Origin: Talinum fruticosum
Taxonomy: Eukaryota; Streptophyta; Magnoliopsida; Caryophyllales; Talinaceae
DNA: 64,000 nucleotides
Assembly (NCBI GenBank): GCA_021018815.1
Contig: JAITYX010000083.1
Coordinates: 868,001-932,000, forward strand
Reading direction: 5' to 3'
Below are positions 1 to 11,545 of this stretch, in pieces. The notes under the pieces were generated by a model. That model was not told the origin of the DNA, made no database searches, and saw only the letters and a program-made list of their open reading frames with translations. How positions within the stretch are numbered: the first letter of the stretch is position 1; each line of letters opens with the position of its first letter. The position numbers and the translations under genes were made by a program.

Positions 1-2112
1 CTAGTCTTTTTCCATTTCAATAACAGTTTTTTTTCTAGTTTGTAATGAATAGACTCACAACAGGTACAAAGACATCAAAAGAGGTGATCAAATTTTTATG
101 CTAGTAAAAAATTGCAATAACATTCTGTCAAAAAAATAAAACACAATACAATAACATGGCTGATTTTCTATATCCTTTTTTGGTGTATATATTCAACTAA
201 CATAAACGGTGTCCACCTAAATATACTACTACAAAAAGAACAAATTCTTGTCCAATAATCCCACTATCCTCCAATTCCTCATGAAATCCAGAAAAATAAT
301 GCATTTTTAATGTAAATTTTGCATTCTAACAGTCCCTTCTCTTCTGCTATTTCTGAATCATACTCCTAATTCATCAGCAACATCAAATTTTCACACCCAA
401 AAAGTCCCAATTCCAGAAGTGTACCATCTAACTTTGAACTTGATATGAACCAAAAGAAGAGATAAAGATAAACAAAAAGCTACCAGGTTCTGCAAAGAAA
501 GGAGGACCCGGGAAAGGCGTTCTTGAGAGAATTCGATCTGATGAGGAGAGAGATTGAAGAACACGGCGAAAACACTCTCTTCCACATTTCCTTCTCCGGC
601 GAAAATTCGAAAATTGATGCAGCGAAAACTGATTGACAATAATTTTGACCTAGAAGCTCAATCTATACTCTATAATCAACCTGACTCTCGATTCTTTGCC
701 ATTGGGCTCCATAGACATGGTCTTCATTGAGGAATATTCGGGGGAGGGGGATAGAGAGAGGTGGCGACGGCAACGGCAGCGGAGAGGGCGGTGGTGGCGA
801 GTGGGAAGAGGGTAATACTGTAATAGGGTTGATATCGTATAAGGGCACGTTTGGGTCAAACCAAAATTGCACCTCGTGAGTTTTACCAACCCAAGCCCAT
901 TTATAAATCTCAGGAAAGGGTATGAGAAGTACAATAAACAATGCATAATAGTAGCAAGAATTCGGGTTCGAATTGAAATTGAATTAAATAAATTGATTAT
1001 TGGATAAAATTTTTTATCTTATACTTAATTCTTTGGCTTATACAATTTGGACAAATATAAATTCGAGAATTTATATCCAAATTTAAAATTCGGACAAAAA
1101 ATTATGATCGGGCTCGATTTTTTCAGAGTTGGAGAAATTCGAATAATCGGATCAGATAAAATTTTTCCAATACTAGTTCATAAGCCCTCCCCCGTGCACA
1201 ATTAGTAGATGCTTAGGAAAATCATGACAAAGCTCGAAAGACAAAGTATAGTAAACAACATAAATTCAACCCCTAAACAATAACATTACCGTCATTATCG
1301 AACAACAGATTGAAATAAAATAGTCTAACAACATCTTTGGATTTATTACAAAGTCTCTCGGACATCTTTAAATATTAGTTTAAATTAGTCGAACTTATAT
1401 TGGACAATTTATTAAATTTGTATCAATTTTTCTTTATGTTTATAGATTTGTTTTTTGGCTTGAAGAATTCGAAAGGAGAAAAGAGTTGCATTAAAAGTTG
1501 AATGAAGAAGATGAAGCTGAAAGTTAGGGTTGTTCTTAACAAACCTACATGAATTATTGAAACTAAATATTGTATATTCATTATGAATACATTGAATAGA
1601 ACGGATAAGAAAAAGAATGACCATAAATGCAAATGAGAATAAAGATGACCTTAAAGATATATACGTAAACATTTTATAATTCAAAGTTAAGTAATTCTCT
1701 TGATCTGTATAATCTTACTCTTGTTTGTAAATACTTTAATCGAACACAAATTTGTCTAAGTATTTTAGACATTTGTGATCCTTGTCTTTTATATGTACGC
1801 GAAAAGTTTTCTTTTGACTTTTTAACTTATTATCGATAGAAGATGAAAGAACATTTTAATGTGATTAAAGGTTGCGAAGATGAATGAAGAGAATAATTGA
1901 AAAAATACTACAAAATCTCAAGAGATTTAAGATAGATGACCTCAACAATTTTGGCATGCACATCATAAAAGGAATGTACACAACGTTCCCATGCATGCAC
2001 ATGAACTGAATACTATCTGAGGCCTAGCTACTTGCCCCCCCAAATGACTCCTCCTCTACTGAAGGATTTCCATGCTCGATCGATCTCGATTCTCACCATC
2101 GAAGCTCGTTTT
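1..2112. other. Left-edge non-coding region
   Basis: AT-rich sequence with only short incidental open frames. On the minus strand, a GC-richer stretch at about 484-660 ends in a plausible splice donor (CTG|GTAGCT, donor at 478-483). It could be a 5' untranslated first exon of a gene running off the left edge. Positions 700-850 are unusually GC-rich and could be its promoter. Nothing else recognisable. Confidence 0.3.
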
Positions 2113-2568
2113 CTATGAACCTATGGCAGCAAAGGCACCACCCTTCATCATCTGCTTAAACTCCTGGAAATTCACCATTCCATCCCCATCAACATCCACC
2201 TTGCTGATCATCTTCTTGCAATCTTCGACTGTTCTCCCTTGCTTTAGTCCCAACGACAGTAGCACCGATCTCAGTTCCTCAACGGTGATGAATCCATCCC
2301 CATTCTGATCGAACACGTTGAAGGCCTCCCTTATGTCCTCCTCCTCGTCCCTCTCATCCATTATAGTTTGGTACAACGAGCCAAACTCTTGCATATCCAC
2401 AAATCCATCCCCATTTACGTCGATTTTCTCGACCATTTGGGTCAGTTCCTTATCTGGGATGTAAATTCCCAGTTTCTGCAATGAATCTTGCATTTCGTTT
2501 TTCGTGATCCTTCCATCGCCATTACGATCAAACATCTCGAAAACTCGTTTAAGCTCAGCCGGATCCAT
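2113..2568 (-). CDS. CML7: Calmodulin-like protein (CML3/CML7 type)
   Basis: Intronless gene for a 151-residue calcium sensor with four EF-hands. The loops start at D14, D50, D87 and D125, each in DxNxDG or DxDxDG form with the twelfth-position Glu present (E25, E61, E98, E136), so all four should bind calcium. The acidic linker DERDEEED (71-78) and the ending QMMKGG are typical of the Arabidopsis CML3/CML7 group, whose members are about 150 residues. There is no N-terminal extension or palmitoylation signal, so a soluble cytosolic or nuclear sensor is expected. The start is the ATG giving MDPAEL; the open frame continues upstream only through a non-ATG codon. Symbol by resemblance; orthology not tested. 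Confidence 0.93.
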   Translation of the reverse strand: MDPAELKRVFEMFDRNGDGRITKNEMQDSLQKLGIYIPDKELTQMVEKIDVNGDGFVDMQEFGSLYQTIMDERDEEEDIREAFNVFDQNGDGFITVEELRSVLLSLGLKQGRTVEDCKKMISKVDVDGDGMVNFQEFKQMMKGGAFAAIGS

Positions 2569-3422
2569 GTCTAGAAATCGATTTTTGGCAAACAATGCTA
2601 ACGAATGGATTGCCTTTAGATGGATTATGGACTGACCATTGATGGAGGAACAGGGAGGGGGAAAAGGAAGTATAAAAACACAAGAAGAGGGTGGAGGATG
2701 ATCAAAATTATGGTAATTTAATTAAGGATGGAAGGGAAAATGTGAAGAAAATGTTGAGATTTTACGATAATTGTGATAATTTTTGGATTTGGAGAAGAGC
2801 AATATAATAGAGACGTTGTATTTAAGGATAGGAGTGGCAAGAAATTCGTTGGATCATTGATTGTACAGTTTGAAAGTTAGTTGAATAATCTGTCATTTCT
2901 ATTTTTTTTTCGGGGGGCATTTTTAGTTTTTTAATTATTTATTGTGCTTGGAATTTCTATTAATCATCGCAAATTAATCAGAAAACTAGTATGTCCAAGT
3001 CCAACTTCCATGTATGGGTGAAAAGGTCCAACGAAGATTTGGTCAATAAGGCTGTAGCAGAATCAAGGATAAAATTTGTTTATGTTTTGAGGTGGTGATT
3101 TATATGAGTTCGAGGGAAAGAAATTTCAGGATTTTTTAAGTTATTAAGTGGGATGTTGGTAAAAAGTGTGAAAGAGCCATATTAAGTAGATTGAAATTAT
3201 GTTGGGTAAGCCCCGTAAAATTTACTACTTGATAACAATATTACTACTTGATTGCACATCTAACGATTAATTAAACTATTTACTAGAAGTATTATATAGC
3301 ATCTTATTTTGCCAAGTATGCCAATAAATAAATATTTTTCTTATTCATAAATAAAAGTGATGTGAATACAATACAATAAAAGCATCCAATTGTCCTAATA
3401 ATCAACGTTAGATAACACATAT
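2569..3422. other. Intergenic spacer, CML to wax synthase
   Basis: AT-rich. It holds the presumed 5' UTR and promoter of the calmodulin-like gene (minus strand) and, from about 3300, the 3' UTR of the first wax-synthase gene. That 3' UTR block, with repeated AATAAA-like motifs, recurs at about 5935-6120 and 15418-15560. No coding sequence seen. Confidence 0.5.
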
Positions 3423-4556
3423 TCAATGCCTCGCAAAATGTTGTACATTTTTCTTGACAAAATCAATCATAACAGGGTACTCGTTGATAACCTTAACATC
3501 CACTCCATTTCTTATGATTTGAGGAAGGAAGAGCCGCACTCCGGTCACTCCCACGAACCCGATGGTCAGAAGGCCCGAGACAAACCACCGTAGCCGAAAC
3601 TGCCCTCCAACAGCCACCTTCGCCGCCACCTCAGCGGCAGTGCACAGGCCATGTAAGATGAAGAACCACGTAACTTCCCACGTGGGCCTCACCCGTGTGA
3701 AGTAGAAGAATATGACCTCATGCATCAACCCGGACACTGTGAAGGCTGCAAGCACTCCACTTATCATTGCCCACCTCCTCCCGACCAATGGGGAGACGGC
3801 ATGTCGAATTGGGTTGTAGACAGAGAGGCGTAAGATGTTGGACACCATGAGGTTCCACCTTCGCCCCCAGAAGTCTTGGAGCGAGGTAGCCAGGTAGGGC
3901 TCGTTGAACTGTGGGTCAAGTTCCAACCCCAAGGCGGCCTTAACCAGGGTGGCACTGATGGCTAGACTGATTTCGACCCCAAGGTAAAGGTGACAACAGT
4001 AATTGGCTAGAATCACAAACGAAGGTAACTTTTCCCTATAATCATACAGTTTAACCACAAGGGCAAAAGCTAGCAACTTCACACAAAACAAGACAAATCT
4101 ACTACCTAACCCCATTTCCATCCTTCTCCTATAAATTGTCCCTTGATTAATTTGACCATCTGGGTCACCCTTGATCTTTGAATCTTCAGGTGGGTATCCT
4201 CCATTTTGAGCATTTGATGATCTGGGTTCATCTTTGACTTTGATGGGCAAGAGAGCAATGCAGACAAAATGGAGGAGAGACCTGTTTGGATGGGTACAGA
4301 GGGGACCAAGATCAAAGGAGTAGAGGATGAGCTTGAAGGTGCCAAGCCAAACAAGGTACAATATAGTAGGGCCACCAAGATGAAAAGATGAGAGAGAGTA
4401 AGGGAGGGCAACGAAGAGGTAGAGAACAGGGAGGATGAACAGCAATCTGGGAATGCCCTTTGGAATGTGGAAGATCCTTGTCAAACTATATGAGTAGCAA
4501 GCTGATGCTATTGCCACACCCCATACCCTAACAAAAGTCTCTCTCTCTCCCTCCAT
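3423..4556 (-). CDS. Wax synthase-like MBOAT acyltransferase, copy 1 (intact)
   Basis: Single-exon, 377-residue integral membrane protein of the plant wax-synthase family (long-chain-alcohol O-fatty-acyltransferase; Arabidopsis At5g55xxx cluster). Known members transfer fatty acyl-CoA to alcohols or related acceptors in the ER. Several hydrophobic segments are visible (about 35-55, 63-80, 92-104, 154-170, 180-205, 264-285, 293-310, 325-345). The conserved block DFWGRRWNLMVSNILR lies at 228-243. SGLMHE at 275-280 carries the presumed catalytic His279. The start MEGERE matches the other two copies. It is the only copy in this window with an uninterrupted frame. The acceptor alcohol cannot be inferred. 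A divergently oriented conserved fragment lies beyond its 5' end. Confidence 0.92.
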   Translation of the reverse strand: MEGERETFVRVWGVAIASACYSYSLTRIFHIPKGIPRLLFILPVLYLFVALPYSLSSFHLGGPTILYLVWLGTFKLILYSFDLGPLCTHPNRSLLHFVCIALLPIKVKDEPRSSNAQNGGYPPEDSKIKGDPDGQINQGTIYRRRMEMGLGSRFVLFCVKLLAFALVVKLYDYREKLPSFVILANYCCHLYLGVEISLAISATLVKAALGLELDPQFNEPYLATSLQDFWGRRWNLMVSNILRLSVYNPIRHAVSPLVGRRWAMISGVLAAFTVSGLMHEVIFFYFTRVRPTWEVTWFFILHGLCTAAEVAAKVAVGGQFRLRWFVSGLLTIGFVGVTGVRLFLPQIIRNGVDVKVINEYPVMIDFVKKNVQHFARH

Positions 4557-4904
4557 TCCTGATGAAATTGGGTTTTCCTGATGAAATTGTTCTCTTCTCC
4601 TAGAATCCTGATCTTCTCTCTCCTGGAGTTCTTTTTAGATGAGGATATTAATATGTTTGGCAAAAATCAGTTGGTTGTTGATAATCTAATTGGGATTGGA
4701 TCAGACATTTTTATGGGCTATTTGGGTCAGAATCTCTCTCACATGAAATGCTTATCTGACAAGACATTTCAAGTAAAATTCAACTTTTTATTTTCTTCCA
4801 ATCTAAATTAAGTGGTCAGAGTTCAGTTCATTATAGTTGTTCAACAGCATAAAATACTTCAGATCAAGTTGGTATTTTTAAATTCAAATTATAATCAAAT
4901 TGGT

Positions 4905-5475
4905 CTATTTCAGATCTAGATTCTTCCAAAGGTCAAAACACAGCTGTTCATTTCCATTGGAGATTGAAGTGCAGAGAACTCAAACCACAGAGGAGGAGAG
5001 GGGGAGAGAGTGAGTGTATGTAATCCAACCATGTGCCCAGAATGACCACAAAGAAGAAGATCAAAAGGGCGAGTAAAATGGAAGTTGGAAAGAAAATCCA
5101 TCAATGTCGCAAACGAAGAAATTGCCTCAAGCCATGGATTCGACCCAGAAAGGGACGGGCTTGGGACAGAGTGCGTTTGCTTTTAAATTTAAACCCAAAG
5201 AAAAGTAAGGAAATTAGGGTGAATTGGGGAGGAGAAAGTAAAGATGTACCAGTATTAGAAGGGCCTGGTAAATCAGAGGAGAGAGGATCAAAACCAGGCG
5301 AGTGATACTGGGATTCTTCAATTTCGCAAGGCTCCCAATTGGGAAAAATAATCTGGATTCTCAAGATTTCTGTTCTGAATCCAAACAAGAAGCTACCTTG
5401 CTCACTATGGATTTCACTCATGTCAAACAAAATGAGATCTACAGACAAATCAAGGGAGGGAGAGAAAGAGAGGCA
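4905..5475 (+). pseudogene. Conserved unknown 5'-gene fragment, copy 1
   Basis: Plus-strand block found three times in the window, each time beside a wax-synthase copy. It resembles a 5' UTR plus first exon. The ATG at 5104 opens MSQTKKLPQAMDSTQKG, followed by a Lys/Glu-rich stretch. In this copy an extra base near 5200 brings a stop (TAA) where copy 2 stays open. A downstream CAG|GCGAGT shared by all copies could be a GC-type donor. The family is not recognised and no later exons are found nearby, so it is probably a truncated gene carried along in the duplications. The opposite strand is also open for about 115 codons, which makes the coding strand uncertain. Confidence 0.4.
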
Positions 5476-6122
5476 TCGGCTGAGGCATCTTAAACAAACA
5501 TGGGATGGTAGTGAGGCGGGGACTGTCAGTCTCCATCCCCGCTGTCCATACTAATAGGGGTGAATTGGATATCCAACGCACTAGATTAAGTCACGTCATT
5601 AAAATATTAATTAACAAATTTACCTGCTAACCTCCCTTTCTCTCCTCCATTTTCCGACCTCCTCCAACCTTCTTCTCACTGTCGACGACCGTCTCCATAA
5701 CGCTCACTGGACGACAAACACTGACTGAGAGTCGCGGTATTTTCCAACGACTATATAATTAAGGGTTACAAATACTATCATAAACACTAAAATGAACAAA
5801 GTCTTACGAGTATTGAATGCACATCTAACAATATTACTATTTTTTTATGATAATATTACTATTTGCGTGCACCTCTAACACACATTTTGATTTTTTTACT
5901 TGTTTGCTACAGTCCCGGTCCCTATACCAACTAACAATTTTTTTACCCAGTATGCCAATAAATAAATATGATCTATATTTTTAAAAAACTGAAAGAAAAA
6001 GACAAAAGAGGACCATACAAATTTTATAAAAAATCTGTTTTTATTTATAAATAAAAGCGATGTGACTACAGTACAATAAAAGAGTCCTGTTGTCCTAATA
6101 ATCAACATTTGAGAACACACGT

Positions 6123-7735
6123 TCAATGCCTCCTTGCTAAATGTAGAACATTTTGCTTCACAAAAATCAATCATCAAAGGGTACTCATTGATAACCTTAA
6201 CGTCCGCTCCATTTCTTACGATTCGAGGAAGGAAGAGCCATCCACCGGTGACTGCCAAGAACCCAATGGTTAGAAGGCCCGAGACAATCCTGTTGGATGA
6301 TGGAGTCTAATGGTCGGGTTGGACTCGGATTTTATAAGCCAAGGAGTTGGCATGATCACGGAAAAGGTGGCACGAGCATGATACCTTTGGCACAGACAGG
6401 CTCAACAAGAAGGAGCTATAAGAATTTGGGGCCAAGAGGTGGCAAGGTCAAGACCATGCCAAGTTCATGGCATGACCGTGCCATGTGGTACTTGCCTCGG
6501 ATGTTGTTTTTCTTGGCCGTTTTCGTCAATTTGTTGTTTTTATTGCCTTGGTTAATGCTTGTAAACGTTGTATTGACTGATTATGAGTGCTTAAACCTCC
6601 ATTGCTAGGTAAGTGAGTAGTGAATTATAAGTGTATAAATTAGGGAGAGCTTAAGGAAAACTTTTGTAAACTATTCGAAGTTTAGTGCATCGGTTTCGTG
6701 ATTTTTTCCCGATTTTGGGCTTTTCTACGTTAAAATCTTGTGTTCCAAATTCTTGTTTTATTTTCTTTTGTCCATATTTTCATTATTTGTGAGCCCCGAT
6801 CTTAACAAACCCGAGGTAGCCGGAACCGCCCTCCAACCACCTCCTTAGCCTTGTAAGACGAAGAAACACGTAACTTCCCACGTAGGCCTCGCCCGTGTGA
6901 AGTAGAAGAATATCACCTCATACATCAACCTGGACACTGTGAAGGCTGCGAGCGTTCCACTAATCTTGGCCAACCTCCTCCCAGCGAACGGGGAGGCAAC
7001 ATGTCGAATTGGGTTGTAGACCAAGAGGCGTAAGATGCTGGACACCATGAGGTTCCACCTTCGCCCCCAGAAGTCTTCGAGCAAGGTAGTCAGGTAGGGC
7101 TTGTTGAACTGTGGGTCGAGATCTAACCCAAGGCGGCCTTAGTTAGGGTGGCACTGATGGCCAGAGTGATTTCAACCGCAAGGCAAAGGTGACAACATTA
7201 ATTGGCTAGAATCAGAAACCAAGGTAATTGTTCCCTATAATCATACATTTTAACCACAAGGGCAAACGCCAGCAACTTCACACAAAGCAAGAGAAATCTA
7301 CTGCTGCTCCTATAAATTGTCCCTTGGTTAATCCGACCATCTGGATCACCCTTGATGTTTGAATCTTGAGGTGGGTATCCTCCATTTTGAGCATTTGATG
7401 ATCTGGGTTCATCTTTGACTTTGAAGGGCAAGAGAGCAATGCAGAGAAAATGTAGGAGAGACTTGTTTGGATGGGTTCAGAGGGGACCAAGATCAAAGGA
7501 GTAGAGGACGAGCTTGAAGGTGCCGAACCAAACAAGGTAGAATGTTGTAGACACCAAGATGAATATATGAGAGAGAGTAAATGAGGGCAATGAAGAGGTA
7601 CAGAACAGGGAGAATGAACAGCAATCTGGGAATTCCCTTCGGAATGTGTAAGATCCTTGTCAAACTGTATGAGTAGCAAGCTAATGCTACTGCCACGCTC
7701 CATATCCTAATAAAATTACCCCTCTCGCTCTCCAT
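6123..7735 (-). pseudogene. Wax synthase-like MBOAT, copy 2 (pseudogene)
   Basis: Full-length relative of the intact 377-residue copy, clearly dead. Homology runs from the ATG at 7735 (MESERGNF) to the position of the old stop at about 6123. The frame is lost near 7555, and a base is missing around 7125 near the codons for LDLDPQ. About 30 bases are lost near 6855, removing residues around TAAEVAA. A 517-bp solo LTR interrupts the frame at 6291-6807. The FWGRRWNLM and SRLMYE blocks remain readable, but the catalytic-site His has become Tyr (LMYE instead of LMHE). The lesions are of several kinds and sizes, unlike the single homopolymer slips seen in other genes of the window. Confidence 0.93.
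6291..6807 (+). mobile_element. Solo LTR (Copia-like) in wax-synthase pseudogene
   Basis: 517-bp insertion beginning TGTTGGATG and ending CTTAACA, i.e. TG...CA termini with short inverted ends (TGTT/AACA). It is flanked by a 5-bp target duplication, aatcc (6286-6290) and aaccc (6808-6812), with one mismatch. The third wax-synthase copy has the uninterrupted site (gagacaacccgg at about 15715). A TATA-like motif (tataaat) lies near 6634, as expected for an LTR promoter, which sets the orientation. No internal retroelement sequence is present, so this is the product of LTR-LTR recombination. The 103-codon open frame inside it is incidental. Confidence 0.85.
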
Positions 7736-8024
7736 TCCTGATGAAATTCTATCTCTCTCCTACAGATGAGGATACAGATGAGGATTTTATATGGATTGAA
7801 TCAATATTTTTGTGGCCTATTTGGGTCCGATGCACTCTGACATTAAATTCTTATGTCATAAGACCATAACAAAATTGAGGGACCAATCAATTAGAATGAA
7901 TCAATATATTTTTAATATATGCATACTTTAAATAGAATTCTTGAGTTTTTATTTTTTAGCTGTTCAACAGCATAAAATATGTTAAAGTTGGTATTTTTAA
8001 ATTTAAATTATAAGCAAATTGGTC

Positions 8025-8545
8025 TATTTCAGTTCTAAATTCTTCCAAAGAACGTCCATAGGTCAACACACAGCAGTTCATTTCCATTGGAGATTGAAGT
8101 GCAGACAACTCAAACCAGAGAGGGGAGGGGGTGGGAGAGTATGTAATCCAACCATGTGCCCTGAACGACCACGAGGAAGAAGATCAAAAGGGCGAGTAAA
8201 TTGGAAGCTGGAAAGAATATCCATCTATGTCGCAAACGAAGAAATTGCCTCAAGCCATGGATTCGACCCAGAAAGGGGCGGGCTTGGGACAGAGTGCGTT
8301 TGCTTTTAAAACTAAACCCAAAAAAAGTAAGGAATTTAGGATGAATTGGGGAAGAGATAGTAAAGATGTGCCAGTATTAGAAGGGCCTGGTAAATCAGAA
8401 GAGAGAGAATCAAAACCAGGCGAGTGATACTGGGATTCTTCTGTTTGGCAAGGCTCCCGATTGGGAAAAATTGTCTGGACTGTCGAGATTTCTCTTCTGA
8501 ATCCAAACAAGAAGCTACCTTGCGAGCAATGGATTTTGCCCATGT
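8025..8545 (+). pseudogene. Conserved unknown 5'-gene fragment, copy 2 (most open)
   Basis: Second copy of the unknown fragment. The ATG at 8227 gives a 66-codon frame: MSQTKKLPQAMDSTQKG, then GLGQSAFAFK, then a charged tail ending ESKPGE at a TGA. Ser, Lys and Glu dominate and there is no signal or membrane segment. The TGA lies just after CAG|GCGAGT, so in a living gene the exon could have ended there at a GC donor. Sequence after that point is still conserved with copies 1 and 3 up to about 8535, where copy 3 is cut and joined to other DNA. Function unknown. Confidence 0.4.
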
Positions 8546-8909
8546 CGACCAAAACGAGATCGAAATACAAAAAAGGGAGAGGTAGAGAGAGAGGGAGGGG
8601 AGAGGGAGAGGTTGAGATGATAATAATTCTGCGACTATCTTATATATTATATAAGGATAAGGAAGCGGTAGTCGCTGGGGAGCTAAAACCCTTAAACGGC
8701 CCCTCTATAAACCCTAATTTCTATCCCACTCACCCACTCAGGCCCAACATGCACAGATCGCAAGTATCGAAGAATGGTTTCAAGAAAAAAATGAAAAAGA
8801 AACTCAGAAAGAAAGGAAAAGAAGCTCACCCAGTCATGCCCAACATTGCACGTCATGGATTGTAGTTTATAGAGTATGAGTACATGTTTTATACTGCAGA
8901 TAATTTGTT

Positions 8910-9100
8910 AATAAATGATTAGACGATAGAAAAAATTAAGGGGAAAGTTCAACAAATAAAAAAGTAGATTATAGTTTATAAGATTATTTTGCTAAATAAT
9001 TTAGGAATAAATGATTAGACAATAGAAAAAATTAAGGGGAAAGTTCAACAAATAGAAAAGAAGATTACAGTTTATGAGATTATTTTGCTGAATAATTCAT
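8910..9100. repeat. Two-unit tandem repeat, 96-bp period
   Basis: The units begin aataaatgattagac at 8910 and 9006 and stay nearly identical through aagattattttgct. A simple recent tandem duplication in AT-rich non-coding DNA. Confidence 0.85.
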
Positions 9101-9119
9101 GGACTACGATGTGATTTTC

Positions 9120-9207
9120 ATTCAAGCCCTGTGAGCTCATGCTCATTCGCGTTAAACTTACGGCATTCAAGCCCTGTGAGCTCATGCTCATTCGTGTTAA
9201 ACTTACA
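9120..9207. repeat. Two-unit tandem repeat, 45-bp period
   Basis: attcaagccctgtgagctca starts at 9120 and again at 9165. The units differ at only a few positions. It lies directly after the 96-bp repeat, so two independent small duplications sit side by side. Confidence 0.88.
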
Positions 9208-9223
9208 TGTAGTTCTTTAGAGA

Positions 9224-9498
9224 GATCTTAGCCAAAACACTCAAATTTTGCAATTTATTCAAAAGTGTCACAAAATTTTAGTGCTACCTTTAAATATCCA
9301 TTAACTTTGTTATACTACATTTAAATGTCAATTAACTTGTTAGAGAACATTTAAAATATCCGTTAACTTATTAAATTACATTTAACACCGACATACTTAA
9401 ATACTTTAATATAGTTTAATGACATTTAAAGATAGCACTAAAACTTTATGGCATTTTTAAATAAATTATAAAATTTAAGGGCAACCTTGGTTAAGATC
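9224..9498. mobile_element. Foldback/MITE-like element, 275 bp
   Basis: The ends are imperfect inverted repeats of about 85 bp: gatcttagccaa... at the left pairs with ...ttggttaagatc at the right. Inside, tagtgctacctttaaat pairs with atttaaagatagcacta. A short internal series of similar motifs (atttaaatgtc, atttaaaatatcc) fills the middle. No protein-coding capacity. I could not identify a convincing target-site duplication, so the superfamily is undetermined. Confidence 0.7.
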
Positions 9499-10772
9499 TT
9501 GTCATGTTGATATCGATTACATTTCTCATGTCAAAAGTCTCATATGTGCCAAAATTATCCCCTGTCAGAACAAGTCTTAACCACAGATCACATGTTTGTT
9601 TGTTCTATTGTATTGCAAAATAATAAAACGAGTTTGGAATCCAAGCTTTGATGTTAGCCCTTATAGAACTCATTGAAACATAGATTATTATGCACTTATG
9701 ATGTGAATCTTTAGAATCGGTCTCTCCGCCAGCAAAAAAGCTGGAGAGGTAAGGCTGCCTCCAGCTCGATCTACCCACACTAGAAGGTGTTGTTGATAAA
9801 AACCCATGAGCGCTAGCTTAGCCTACTCAGGTGTTGTTGATAACTTGTTAGAGAACAGCTCCCTGTAGAAGTAGAACCCTTTGAGGGGAATTGGGTGGTG
9901 AGTCCAAGCAGAAGCGCCCTCTTATTGTCCTTTAATACTTGTTATTGATTTTTCCAGTCCCACAGATTCCTTATCAAGTTGAGCACACTGCCCTATGTTA
10001 TGCAACATACATACTTCTCACAGGTGACTCCATTTCATACGGTCACCTTTTCACCTAGTGTGCGTGCGTGTGTGTGTGTGTGACCTGGCTCCCCTCCTCA
10101 ATCTCATCCAAATAAGTGACCGAGGGGCAAGGAGTCTTAGCCAGTCTGATGATACAAGACTGCAAAGTGAACTTTGCGTTCTCACACTCAACCTAATCCC
10201 CCCAAACCAAAAAAAAAAAAGGTCCTGTACCATTTTCAACAGAGAGACAAAACATTTCTGCCTTCAGTGAACGAAGATAGGAGGCCGGCCACATGTGACT
10301 GAGAATGAGGGAACTGTGTAATGAGTATATAGTCCCTATCTAAGGTGTATGTCAAATGCTTTTACCCATGCTAGGGACCTGGACTCAGGGCATGATAATT
10401 CCTGTAAGGATAGGATAACAGATTGAGAGGGTATTAGAATTCTCCCTGTTTCACCAAGGAAATGACATCTCCAATGCTAAAACCAGAATTGCTAGAGATA
10501 ATGAGAGTCACAGTATAGTATCACTGCCAACAAGTACTCAACTCTCGACTAGGGATTAATAATGAGAGTTAGTAATACACAAGGATCACAGAGAATCAAC
10601 AGCTTCCAGCAGCATTAACAACGGCGAAGATAACAAAAGATATAGATGCCTTGACTCCACAAAGAGGTGGTCATCACAGGGTAAAGTTTGTACAGAAATT
10701 AGTCATACCAACAGAATTCACAATGATAAATGCAAGAGTCAAGACTCCAGATCAGACCTTAAGTTCATATTG
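9499..10772. other. Intergenic, no gene seen
   Basis: Contains a GT-rich microsatellite (about 10059-10082). A stretch at about 9715-9905 includes gaggtaaggctgcctcca, reminiscent of the 3' half of plant tRNA-derived SINEs. No coding sequence recognised. Confidence 0.4.
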
Positions 10773-11545
10773 TTGATGGATCATCAGGAAAAACAAAATG
10801 CAAACGAAGTTACAAGTACTGGTCTTAGAGCCCAAATTTTAGAATTAAGAATTTGATGTAATGAAGGATACGTCACTGAATAAGAGGTTGAGGAGATAAT
10901 TTGCACAAGCATAACCCTATTACGAACATGCTTCAATCGGGTGCATTTCACATTATACCGTTTCCACAATTCCTATAGCACAAAATTTTCCCTACTTAAG
11001 TTAGTGGATGAATTCACTTTTCCTTGCTTTAGAAAGGAAAAACCAGTTCCATAAACCTATGTTCAATGTTAAATATTCACTATAATCCCTGTCCCCCTCC
11101 CCTCCGCCGAGGGGGACTCTAAATGAAAAGGAGCTCCAATTGTGCAAACACAATGACTAAGTACGATACACCCATGGCTCCACCAAAACATAAAATCAAA
11201 CCGGAGATGCGCATCTTTTCCACTCTTTGCACCAAAAATGCAAGGTAAAATATGCCTTTAGAACATAATTCTACCCAGCAATGTCATTTTCCTTCTCTTT
11301 TTCTCCTGAATTCATTCACTGGTCACTCAAGATTCCTTTGAATCTCCCCAAACCTCTAAATCTACATCTCAGAACTGTTAATCTCCAATCAAATGAACTT
11401 CAGAACTTGCTTTTACTCTTCTTCGTTCCACTGCTTCTTCAACAAGCAATTGAGCAGGAAAGCTTTAATTGGGTTCAACCCTAACATATCTTCAAATTAA
11501 TCCTAGGCTCGTGTTCAATCCCAGAAGACTAACTAAATCAAGTAA
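10773..11545. repeat. Segment duplicated at 17605-18347 (donor-side copy)
   Basis: About 770 bp of non-coding DNA downstream of C1-FDX, matching 17605-18347 collinearly. Shared landmarks are gatcatcagg, ttgatgtaatgaagg/cgg atacgtcac, tacgaacatgcttcaat, aaacataaaatcaaaccgga and agactaactaaatca. The similarity stops abruptly after agactaactaaatca at about 11545. Confidence 0.85.

Noticed and set aside
2569..2595. N-terminal extension of the calmodulin-like protein (nine residues more)
   Set aside because: The extended frame begins with TTG; the first ATG gives MDPAEL, which matches the family's usual start.
5101..5448. Minus-strand 115-codon frame in the unknown fragment, open in copies 1 and 3
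   Set aside because: Ser/Pro/Leu/Phe-rich without motif and shifted in copy 2. The plus strand has the better start and a conserved beginning, though the decision is not firm.
6297..6608. 103-codon plus-strand open frame
   Set aside because: Lies entirely within the solo LTR, is absent from the paralogous copies and resembles no protein.
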